From: Salinivirga cyanobacteriivorans
Lineage (GTDB): Bacteria > Bacteroidota > Bacteroidia > Bacteroidales > Salinivirgaceae
Direction of reading: 5' to 3'
Assembly: GCF_001443605.1 (NCBI RefSeq)
Contig: NZ_CP013118.1
Span: 1,368,501 to 1,432,500, forward strand
Length of the DNA stretch: 64,000 bases
The notes beneath the pieces were generated by a model. The model was not told where the DNA came from and ran no database searches. It saw only the letters and a list, made by a program, of their open reading frames with translations. Below are positions 56,352-64,000 of the stretch, piece by piece (position 1 is the first letter of the stretch; each line of letters starts with the position of its first letter). Both the position numbers and the translations under genes were made by a program.

Positions 56352-58940
56352 CTATATTTCTAAACCCATTACTACCACGTCATCAATTTGCCTGTAATCA
56401 TTTTTCCATTTAACAAAAAACTTATCAAGCTTCTCTTTCTGCTCTTTCATATCATATTTCGATGTTTCGAGCAACAGGTTTTTAAAATTTTTTGACATTA
56501 GTTTTCTTCCTTTTTTACCACCAAACTGATCTACAAAGCCATCAGAAAACATATATATTTTATCGGCTTTTTTAAGTTTAACCTCATGATTTTTAAAATC
56601 TTCTTCATCATAAATATGTACCCCAATAGGCATTCTGTCACCTTCTATTGTAATAATTTGGTTATCTCTTACAATCACCAGCGGATTATTGGCACCGGCA
56701 AAATCGAGTTTCATTTTTTTCCTGTCTAATATCACCAAAGCCAGATCCATTCCATCGCTGTTCGAATCTTTTACCGAGGTTTGGTGTAGGTTTTTCTTTA
56801 CTTTTTTGCGCAAAATTTCTAAAATTCCCGCAGCATCTTTAAATTCACCTGTAGCCATTATCTCATTTAACACCGAAATACCCAACATACTCATAAATGC
56901 ACCGGGAACGCCATGTCCTGTACAATCTGCAGCAGCAATAACTGTAAATTCTTTATATTGCTGAAAATAATAGAAATCTCCGCTAACAACATCCCTCGGT
57001 TTAAATAAAATAAAATGTTGCTTCAGCAGTTTCTCCATCTGGCCGTCGGGTGGCAACAATGCGTTTTGTATGCGCCTTGCATATAGAATACTATCCTTAA
57101 TCTTTTCGTTTTGCTCTGATATTTTGTCACGCTGCTGCTCTGCAAGGTCTCTTTGCGCCTCAATCTCGGCATTTTGCTCCTTAATTTCATGGTTACGTAT
57201 AGCCAACAACTTATTGGAACGGCGTTTTTGGATAAAGGCAATAATTACAACAATAATTAAAAACACAAGCAATAAAAGGCCGCCTGTAAGAAAATAAATA
57301 CGCATTGCCTGCTGTTTAAGTTCAGCATCTTTCTTTTCAACTATACGTTTGCGTTTTTCAGCTTCGAACCGTATTTGCATATCGGCCACTCGGCGTATTG
57401 ATTCATCAACCTGAAGTTTGCGTTCTGCTTCATGATATTCTCTATAATAACTAAAGGCCTTTTCGTGATTACCTAATTTATCGTGTATTTCAGAAAGCAG
57501 CAAACAACTTTCCTGTATTAAATACTGATCTTTTAAACCCCTGCCAACCTGCTCTGCTTTTGTGAGCAACTTCAAACTTCTGGTTAATCTTTTTTGTTTC
57601 TTTAAAACCTGTGCCAGGTTTAAGGCACTATAGCCTATTCCCTGTTGGTGGCCAATAGACTCACGCATTTTTAAAGCCTTTTGCAAATATACTCCCGCCG
57701 AATCCCACTGCTCATTTTTTTTATATAAATTACCAATATTATTAAGCATTGCAGCCACATTGCGCTGATCATTTATTTTTGTATAAATATCCATTGCCCT
57801 GCGATAATTCACAAGGGCAGAATCTGTTTTATCAAGACTTTTATAAGCCAGAGCAACATTATTGTAACTTCCGGCTATGTGGCTTTTATTGCCAAGTTCT
57901 TTTCTAACTGCCAATGCTTTTAAATAGGTATCAAGGGCCTGATTGTAATTACCTGCCGACCAATAATCTCCTGCTAAAATATTTATAGCTATACCGATCA
58001 TTGGTTTATTATCTATTGCACGGTAAAGCTCCAGTGAACGGATATGATATTCTACAGCCTTGTCGATATTGCCAATATCGCGGTAAATAAGTCCAATGTT
58101 TTTAAGCGTAGAGGCGACCTGCTGCTTATTTCTCATACGTTCATAAAGTTGCTGGCTTGTAAGATACTGCCTTAAAGCCTCCTGATACTTTTTAGCAGCC
58201 CAGTAAGTACCACCTAAAAGCAAACGGGTATAAGCCTCTTTCTTGTGTTTACCTATTGCTGAATATATTTCAAGTGCTTGTTTGTAATAATCTACTGCTT
58301 CAGAATAAAGGCTTTGCTCGCGAGCAATTTTGCCCATGTTCGAATAACTATCCGCCATTTTTACCGAATCTTTCATCTCGAACCGAATATCGATGGCTTT
58401 TTTGTACCAAGAACTTGCACTATCATATTGGTTTAATCTGAGAAATATACCGCCTAAATGATTGTACATATCAGCCAGCGATGCTGAATCATTTTTTGCC
58501 AATGAAAGTTGAATTAGTGATCGAGTAAGGTTTGCAGCTTTATCGTATTGAGACAAATCCCTGTAAACAAGTGTTAAGTAATACCTGGACTTCATAACTC
58601 CGACTGTATCATGAAGTTTCTCACGAATTGTTATGGCGCTATCATACCATTGCTCAGCTTTTTCATACTTACCAAAACGCCAGTTTAAACTCCCCAGATT
58701 ATGCAAATAATTGCCTTTTTGATCTTTATTTATGATATATTTCTCTGCCTGATGGAATGCAATATTTGCACTATCGAAGTTACCGGCTTCGCGATAATGA
58801 AGTCCAACCTGAGTCCAAAGGTCAAACTTTTCATGCTCATTGCTATCATCAATGATAATTAGCAGGCTATCGATAGGTCCTGAAAGCGCAGGAGTTATAA
58901 AAAATAAAAAGACTATAAAGGAGGCAATGCGAAAAAACAT
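56352..58940 (-). CDS. TPR protein with C-terminal SpoIIE/PP2C-type serine phosphatase domain
   Basis: 862 residues from the ATG at 58940 (MFFRIASFIVF); an upstream TTG at 58949 is less likely. Signal peptide (ending TPALSGP), about eleven TPR units (50-500), membrane span (about 550-573), coiled coil, then the phosphatase domain (about 640-862) with VVSGDFYYFQ, AADCTGHGVPGAFMSMLG, DGMDLALVILD and YMFSDGFVDQFGG. The domain plan equals that of the 40710-43208 protein, so the two are paralogues. It is cotranscribed with the REC-Hpt and kinase genes, suggesting that kinase and phosphatase act in one pathway. Confidence 0.9.
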   Translation of the reverse strand: MFFRIASFIVFLFFITPALSGPIDSLLIIIDDSNEHEKFDLWTQVGLHYREAGNFDSANIAFHQAEKYIINKDQKGNYLHNLGSLNWRFGKYEKAEQWYDSAITIREKLHDTVGVMKSRYYLTLVYRDLSQYDKAANLTRSLIQLSLAKNDSASLADMYNHLGGIFLRLNQYDSASSWYKKAIDIRFEMKDSVKMADSYSNMGKIAREQSLYSEAVDYYKQALEIYSAIGKHKKEAYTRLLLGGTYWAAKKYQEALRQYLTSQQLYERMRNKQQVASTLKNIGLIYRDIGNIDKAVEYHIRSLELYRAIDNKPMIGIAINILAGDYWSAGNYNQALDTYLKALAVRKELGNKSHIAGSYNNVALAYKSLDKTDSALVNYRRAMDIYTKINDQRNVAAMLNNIGNLYKKNEQWDSAGVYLQKALKMRESIGHQQGIGYSALNLAQVLKKQKRLTRSLKLLTKAEQVGRGLKDQYLIQESCLLLSEIHDKLGNHEKAFSYYREYHEAERKLQVDESIRRVADMQIRFEAEKRKRIVEKKDAELKQQAMRIYFLTGGLLLLVFLIIVVIIAFIQKRRSNKLLAIRNHEIKEQNAEIEAQRDLAEQQRDKISEQNEKIKDSILYARRIQNALLPPDGQMEKLLKQHFILFKPRDVVSGDFYYFQQYKEFTVIAAADCTGHGVPGAFMSMLGISVLNEIMATGEFKDAAGILEILRKKVKKNLHQTSVKDSNSDGMDLALVILDRKKMKLDFAGANNPLVIVRDNQIITIEGDRMPIGVHIYDEEDFKNHEVKLKKADKIYMFSDGFVDQFGGKKGRKLMSKNFKNLLLETSKYDMKEQKEKLDKFFVKWKNDYRQIDDVVVMGLEI

Positions 58941-58990
58941 GAGTTGCAATTTTTCCTAAAAATAATTAAAAAAGCGCCACTGTAAAAATT

Positions 58991-60382
58991 TTAGTCCTCC
59001 TTGTGTGATTTAATATCTGTGACTGACGCCTCAGCTTGTCCATCTTTGAAAGCAATTCTAATATTATCGCTAACATTAAGTTCTGATACAGAGGAAACTC
59101 TTTTACCTTGCCTTGTAATGTAACCATATCCGGACTTTAGTAGTCGACTGGGATCGTTACTTTGCGCTTTTGCCTCAAGTATTTCGAGTTTGTGTTGGCA
59201 GGCAGTTAAAAACTTAGTTTTCGACAGTTTTAAGCTTTTAAAAAGCTCGTCGGATTTCAATTTCTGCGTATTAATAAACCAATAAGATTTATTCTTCACT
59301 TCATCTGCAAGTTGGTCGAGCTGACGATCCTTCATATATAGAAATCGCTTCAGGGCATATGAAAGTTGCCCTGAAAGTTCATTCAGGCCTGAAGTTTCTT
59401 TTTGAAGGATGTATTTAGTCATGCCGGAGATCTGATATTCTTGTTTTTCGAGTCTGGATGAGGCTTTATCCATTGTATTGCGGACCAGAATATGCATTTT
59501 TCTGGTTATTTCATCAAGGGCATAATCGAAATTTGCTATTCTTTCAATTAAAAAATCTGCAACTGCGGTAGGTGTCTTAAAGGCCTGCCACGCCACCATA
59601 TCAGCCACAGACTCGTCTCGTTCGTGTCCAATTCCGGTGAGCACAGGTAAAGGCGATTGAGAAATCATAAAAGAGAGGTCGTAGTCGTCGAATACACTTA
59701 ACTCTGCCTTTGCACCGCCGCCTCTTATTACAAGAATAGCATCAAATTCATGTTCCATGTCATAAATCTGGCTCAATGCATCAATAATTGAGCTTGCTGT
59801 ATTTTCACCCTGCATATAAGATTGGAAAAGCTCAATATGAAAATGATATCCATAAGGATTCTGTTCCATATGATTTATAAAATCACCATATCCGGCAGCT
59901 GTTTCGGAGGATATTACGGCCAGACGCTGGGGCACTTTTGTAAGATCAAGCCCTTTATTCATTTCTAACACACCTTCTTCTTCCAGTTGTTTGATTACTG
60001 CTTCCCGATGACGGGCTTGCTCTCCCAGCGTATACGCAGGATCTATATCAGTAACATTTAATGATAGTCCATAAAGCACATGGTACTTAACCTGTACACT
60101 TACCAGAACTTTCATGCCGGGTGCCAGGGGTTGCCTTGCTATACTTTCAAAATGTCCACTTATTAGTCTGTACTGAAAAGCCCATATTGTAGCTCTTTGG
60201 CGGGCTATTATTTTTTTTGTTAGCTCATCGCGCTCAATAAAATCAATATAGCAATGGCCTTTAGAATTTACATTAAGTTCACTAATTTCTGCAATAAGCC
60301 ATATCTGTTCGGGGAAGTTAGCCTCTAAAATATCCCGGATATGATTATTTAGCTCAGCTAATGATAACGATACATTCTCCAT
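58991..60382 (-). CDS. xseA: Exodeoxyribonuclease VII large subunit
   Basis: 463 residues. The OB fold IWLIAEISELNVNSKGHCYIDFIE is followed by the catalytic part: LAVISSETAAGYGDFINHM, ILVIRGGGAKAELSVFDDYDL, LPVLTGIGHERDESVADMVAWQAFKTPTAVADFL. A long coiled coil and a short C-terminal domain complete it. With small subunit XseB it degrades single-stranded DNA. No xseB follows within this operon; only 41 bases separate it from the phosphatase gene. The ATG overlaps the subtilase stop by one base. Confidence 0.95.
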   Translation of the reverse strand: MENVSLSLAELNNHIRDILEANFPEQIWLIAEISELNVNSKGHCYIDFIERDELTKKIIARQRATIWAFQYRLISGHFESIARQPLAPGMKVLVSVQVKYHVLYGLSLNVTDIDPAYTLGEQARHREAVIKQLEEEGVLEMNKGLDLTKVPQRLAVISSETAAGYGDFINHMEQNPYGYHFHIELFQSYMQGENTASSIIDALSQIYDMEHEFDAILVIRGGGAKAELSVFDDYDLSFMISQSPLPVLTGIGHERDESVADMVAWQAFKTPTAVADFLIERIANFDYALDEITRKMHILVRNTMDKASSRLEKQEYQISGMTKYILQKETSGLNELSGQLSYALKRFLYMKDRQLDQLADEVKNKSYWFINTQKLKSDELFKSLKLSKTKFLTACQHKLEILEAKAQSNDPSRLLKSGYGYITRQGKRVSSVSELNVSDNIRIAFKDGQAEASVTDIKSHKED

Positions 60383-62022
60383 TAATCGACAAATATTTTG
60401 CGGCTTTCATTAATTAATGGTCCATCGAGGTTCACAATAATAAACTGTCCTTTCGATGGATTACCTACTGAGGGCAATACTATTTCATTAACCTCTCCTC
60501 CAAGAATGGTTGCTTTACGGGTTGTAATAATTTTGCCATGCATATCGTAAATTCTCAATGAGACAAAACTATTATCAGGGGTGTATATGTGCAGATGTAA
60601 GGCCCTCTGCTTGTCTGTATAAATTGAAATACACTCTGCTATTGCAGTATCATCCGGCAACAAAGTGGTGGTCTCCAGGTTGGCATAAGCTGCTTCAAAA
60701 TCGGGAATTCCATTTCCAATATTATTATTGCCATTCGGGTATATGCTTCCGCTATTTCGAATAGCATTTGCAATGTTTTGATTAGATAATTCAGGGAATG
60801 CCTGCCATAAACAGGCAGCTGCAGCAGCTACCAAAGGGCTAGAGAATGATGTCCCATTACCGTTATAAACAATATCGCTGACCACATATGGAGCCAACTC
60901 ACCACATGCGACCACATCAGGTTTAAAATTATGCTCTGGTAGGCCAATTGAACTAAAACCCGACAATGTTCCATTAATATCAACAGAACCTACTGTTAAT
61001 ACATCAGGATTATCTGCCGGGACGCTTACATATTGCCATGGATCATTACCAAGATTGCCTGCAGAAACAACTACCAACATGCCCTTTTCAAATGCCTTTC
61101 CTGCAGCTCTACTCACAATGGTAGTTTGGCCGTCCAGATCTTCTAATGAATGGTTCTGTGCAGGCCAATCAAAGGTAGAATAGCCCAGTGACGAATTAAT
61201 AATATCGACGCCAATACTATCGGCAAATTCGGCTGCTGCCACCCAACTATATTCCTCGGCCAAATATTCAGACGAACCGGTTTCAGACCTAATTAACACA
61301 TATTCTGCTTCGACTGCAGCCCCATTATATTCACTTCCTAAATCGGCGCACATTATTGAACCAACAGCTGTGCCATGTGTATGTGCGTAATATACCGTTG
61401 TATCTTCTGCAAAATTTGCTGTAGCTACAATTCTTTCTTCATCATATAAATGAGCAAATGCTGACATCGTATTCATTACTGAAAATCCGGCATCTATTAT
61501 GGCAATTCTCATGTTTGCACCCCGGTACCCAAGGTTATGTAAAGGCTCAAGATTTATCTGGTTCTGAACTTCCTGGTAACCCGGGCCGTACAAAGCTTGC
61601 TTCAATTCCTGTTCGTATTTACTAGTCTGTTTCTGAGTATGCCTTATGGACTCAATTTTCTTGGATACGCTATGCACAAACGTATAGTTTTCAATTGTTT
61701 CCATAATAGCTTCATCTGCATTCACAACGGTAAAATTAAACCAACGGCTACTGAAACGGACATCCGCCCCGGCTACTTCTAAACTATCGACAAATGCAGG
61801 GTTCACCGGCAGATCTGTACTATCAATAGCAATATCTTGCCTAACTCTTCGCTGAATTGCTCTATCTGTAAGAAATGCCTCTGGTTGCTCAAGTGAATAG
61901 GGTGTACCGGCTTTTGTATTGTAAAAAACAACATATTTTCCTGGTGCAATTTGTGCCACAAGAGCGCTTGAGAATGACAAAAACAGAATAACTAAAATTA
62001 TGTTTTTATTGAGGTTGGCCAT
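60382..62022 (-). CDS. Secreted subtilisin-like serine protease (S8) with C-terminal sorting-like domain
   Basis: 546 residues with a signal peptide (ending SALVAQIAPG). The subtilase triad is MRIAIIDAGFS (Asp177), AHTHGTAVGSIM (His216) and GNGTSFSSPLVAA (Ser392), with the oxyanion SAGNLGNDP between. The last 80 residues (LRIYDMHGKIITTRKATILGG...QFIIVNLDGPLINESRKIFVD) look like a Por secretion system C-terminal (type IX) domain. It would be exported to the cell surface or medium. It overlaps a lipoprotein gene by 17 bases and xseA by one base. Confidence 0.9.
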   Translation of the reverse strand: MANLNKNIILVILFLSFSSALVAQIAPGKYVVFYNTKAGTPYSLEQPEAFLTDRAIQRRVRQDIAIDSTDLPVNPAFVDSLEVAGADVRFSSRWFNFTVVNADEAIMETIENYTFVHSVSKKIESIRHTQKQTSKYEQELKQALYGPGYQEVQNQINLEPLHNLGYRGANMRIAIIDAGFSVMNTMSAFAHLYDEERIVATANFAEDTTVYYAHTHGTAVGSIMCADLGSEYNGAAVEAEYVLIRSETGSSEYLAEEYSWVAAAEFADSIGVDIINSSLGYSTFDWPAQNHSLEDLDGQTTIVSRAAGKAFEKGMLVVVSAGNLGNDPWQYVSVPADNPDVLTVGSVDINGTLSGFSSIGLPEHNFKPDVVACGELAPYVVSDIVYNGNGTSFSSPLVAAAAACLWQAFPELSNQNIANAIRNSGSIYPNGNNNIGNGIPDFEAAYANLETTTLLPDDTAIAECISIYTDKQRALHLHIYTPDNSFVSLRIYDMHGKIITTRKATILGGEVNEIVLPSVGNPSKGQFIIVNLDGPLINESRKIFVD

Positions 62023-62704
62023 AATATCTTCTTTTTTTATGTATAGAGGCAGTTTTTATACGCTCTTCTATGGGTAATGTATAATCATAATCAGGATCGT
62101 CGGAAATAATGGAAATTTTTTCTCTGTAAAGGAATCCGATATTTCTGACATAATAGCTTTGATCTGTGTACTTATATATTAGTGTTGAGTCCATATGGTG
62201 ATGGACGACCAATGTTGAATCATAGACATTTCCCAAAATATTATTTAATTGATCAACCTCATAAACTTTGCTTCTGATCGCTGTATCGGCTAAAGTGCTA
62301 TAGGTGTAATAATTCCAACTTGTATTTTTGTAGAGCGGGAACACCAATTCAAGCCAAATTTTATTTTGCTCAAATTTCAATAATGTATTTTTACTTTTCT
62401 CATACCAGAAAACATGATCAATAGTCCAGCGACTAGCGGATGTATCAAATAAATAATTTGAGCAATAAAACCGTTGCAGTTCATCATATGCTTGTATACT
62501 ATCTACAACTGTTTTTTCAACCCAATGTAAAGTATCATAAACGCCACTTGGATCATCAATTGTTATCTGCGTCATACTATCAATCCATACCATACCCTCT
62601 TGCATTGGGAGATAATCACTATCATCTGAATAAACGTAATCTTCAGATTCATTGCATGCAGAAAATAATAACACAAGACCGATGATAAGTAAAACAGTTC
62701 TCAT
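62006..62704 (-). CDS. Lipoprotein of unknown function
   Basis: 232 residues. Lipobox LVLLFSACNESED (Cys17). The mature protein is rich in Tyr, Trp, Asp and Ser and beta-strand-like (EGMVWIDSMTQITIDDPSG, LVFPLYKNTSWNYYTYSTLAD, YYVRNIGFLYREKISIISD). No family was recognised. Its 3' end overlaps the subtilase start by 17 bases, which suggests coupled translation and perhaps a shared function. Confidence 0.7.
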   Translation of the reverse strand: MRTVLLIIGLVLLFSACNESEDYVYSDDSDYLPMQEGMVWIDSMTQITIDDPSGVYDTLHWVEKTVVDSIQAYDELQRFYCSNYLFDTSASRWTIDHVFWYEKSKNTLLKFEQNKIWLELVFPLYKNTSWNYYTYSTLADTAIRSKVYEVDQLNNILGNVYDSTLVVHHHMDSTLIYKYTDQSYYVRNIGFLYREKISIISDDPDYDYTLPIEERIKTASIHKKRRYYGQPQ

Positions 62705-62751
62705 TGATATAAAGTTACAACAAATTCTGAGAAGATATGGTATAAATAATC

Positions 62752-63846
62752 CTAATGCCTTACACTCAATATGAGTCCTCCACCAACCACATCATCGTTT
62801 TCATAAAATACGGCTGATTGCCCAGGTGTAATGGCAGAAGCATTATGATACAAATCAACTTTTAAGTTCTTCCTGTCCGGGTAAATCCGACCCATTGTAC
62901 CCTGATTCCTGTAACGGATTTTAATATTAACCTCCAATCCTTGGGCAGGTATCTGGTCATACTTCATAAGGTTTACATTCCCTACAACAAAGCCAGCGCC
63001 GTTAAGATCATCTTTTGTTCCCAGCATAACTGTGTTGGTACCCGCATCAATATCTACTACATACGCCGGATACCCAAGGGCAACTCCAAGGCCTTTACGC
63101 TGTCCTATTGTATAAAATGGATAACCTTTATGTGTACCAACTTTTTCTCCATCGGCCAACACGAAATCACCTTCTCCAATCTCCTGAATTTGTTCAGGCA
63201 CTTCGTCGGTTAAAAACCTTCGATAATCGTTATCAGGAATAAAGCATATTTCCTGACTCTCCTTTTTTTCAGAAAGCTTTACAAAACCTCGCTCGGCAGC
63301 CATCTTTCGAATTTTATCTTTTTTAAGACCACCCAGTGGAAACAAGGTGCGTTTGAGATCATCCTGGGATAACCCATACAGGAAATAAGTCTGGTCTTTA
63401 TTTTCATCAATTCCTTTTGCAAGATAAAATCGCCCATCTTCATTAATAATTCGTGCATAATGACCTGTTGCAATATAATCGCAATTTAGTTCATTTGCCC
63501 TTTCTATTAATTCTCCCCATTTTATATCTGAGTTACAAACTACACATGGGTTAGGAGTTCTTCCCTTAAGATATTCATCAACAAAATTCTTAATAATTGT
63601 TTTCTTGAAGCTATCACGCAAATCCAGTATTTCATGCTCATAACCAAGCTTCTCTGACAATCGCTTTGCTTCCATCATAGAATCTACCGTACAGCAACCG
63701 GTTTCCTTACTAATACAGCTATCTTTTACAGAATCGTATGTTCTGTAGGTTACACCGTGAACTTCATAGCCCTGCTCACTCAACAACATACCGGCTACAG
63801 AGCTGTCAATTCCTCCACTCATTGCGAGTAAAACACGTTTTTTCAT
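62752..63846 (-). CDS. mnmA: tRNA-specific 2-thiouridylase MnmA
   Basis: 364 residues. The PP-loop is AMSGGIDSSVAGMLL, and GRTPNPCVVCNSDIKW holds the nucleophilic cysteine; the second cysteine is in KKESQEICFIPDNDYRRFL. FYTIGQRKGLGVALGYPAYV and the C-terminal QSAVFYENDDVVGGG agree. MnmA thiolates U34 of Lys, Glu and Gln tRNAs with ATP and persulfide sulfur. It starts the minus-strand run of genes to 51630; a promoter was not identified in 63847-64000. Confidence 0.96.
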   Translation of the reverse strand: MKKRVLLAMSGGIDSSVAGMLLSEQGYEVHGVTYRTYDSVKDSCISKETGCCTVDSMMEAKRLSEKLGYEHEILDLRDSFKKTIIKNFVDEYLKGRTPNPCVVCNSDIKWGELIERANELNCDYIATGHYARIINEDGRFYLAKGIDENKDQTYFLYGLSQDDLKRTLFPLGGLKKDKIRKMAAERGFVKLSEKKESQEICFIPDNDYRRFLTDEVPEQIQEIGEGDFVLADGEKVGTHKGYPFYTIGQRKGLGVALGYPAYVVDIDAGTNTVMLGTKDDLNGAGFVVGNVNLMKYDQIPAQGLEVNIKIRYRNQGTMGRIYPDRKNLKVDLYHNASAITPGQSAVFYENDDVVGGGLILSVRH

Positions 63847-64000
63847 TCTTTCACCTTTTAATTCTTCTACACTTTAAAAACTCGCATTCCACATTCTTTT
63901 AGCTTTCCCACTAAAAATATAATATCTATAACAATATTTTTGCCTTAATGATTAAGTTAAGGAGTATTAATACCTGTCTTTTTTGAAAAAATTAATACCC

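Noticed and set aside
58991..60382. Expected xseB small-subunit gene next to xseA
   Set aside because: The gap to the next gene is 41 bases and no suitable small frame exists; xseB must be elsewhere.
63966..63999. Direct repeat ATTAATACC at the right end of the window
   Set aside because: Nine bases of AT-rich sequence at the edge; too short to call without the sequence beyond.

Overview
The window comes from a low-GC chromosome of the phylum Bacteroidota. The signs are promoter boxes of the TTTG-N19/20-TAnnTTTG type before many genes, few Shine-Dalgarno sequences, lipoprotein signal peptides, a secreted subtilase with a type IX-like C-terminal tail, BlaI/BlaR-type regulation with a TonB domain, and TPR proteins fused to histidine kinase or SpoIIE phosphatase domains. 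A pyrophosphate-type phosphofructokinase and a malic enzyme/phosphotransacetylase fusion fit an anaerobic or facultative marine or sediment lineage such as Marinilabiliales/Bacteroidales; that placement is inference.

Layout. 1-2464 is a plus-strand operon: trmD (5' truncated by the window edge), an M28 peptidase and an HD phosphohydrolase. 2614-6061 is a minus-strand pair of sensor kinases. 6250-7020 is an FkbM methyltransferase. 7195-15310 holds minus-strand housekeeping and envelope genes (maeB-type malic enzyme, C69 dipeptidase, deoxynucleoside kinase, gpsA, two lipoproteins). ettA (plus) and ruvB (minus) converge on a shared terminator near 17150. 18354-23504 contains small exported proteins, a cysteine-free ArsC-like protein, an M3-like lipoprotein peptidase and a cupin lipoprotein; a PPi-type phosphofructokinase follows.

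24861-38097 is the accessory part. It has two identical REP-associated tyrosine transposase genes in an 847-bp tandem array between three near-identical 283-bp REP blocks, an ATP-cone PD-(D/E)XK nuclease, an SSS-like transporter overlapping a probable regulator, orphan genes, a degenerate REP block without transposase, an AAA ATPase behind three palindromes phased at 33 bp, and a large SWIM-SNF2 helicase.

38335-46298 is minus strand: ffh-folD, a TPR-SpoIIE phosphatase, and a blaI / M56-TonB / TPR operon with two palindromic operators. 46746-50719 has tilS with a beta-propeller gene, a small zinc-ribbon protein and an M20 amidohydrolase. 51630-63846 is one long minus-strand run: mnmA, a lipoprotein, a subtilase, xseA, then a signalling module of TPR-SpoIIE phosphatase, REC-Hpt protein, TPR histidine kinase and a TPR membrane protein. 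This module has no DNA-binding output and looks like a phosphorelay/phosphatase circuit.

The most unusual items are the REP/transposase tandem and its distant solo relative, the 33-bp phased operator array, a 114-bp palindromic repeat present twice about 17 kb apart, the ArsC-like protein without cysteine, and the REC-Hpt/TPR-kinase/TPR-phosphatase operon. No tRNA, rRNA, CRISPR array, riboswitch or prophage was recognised.
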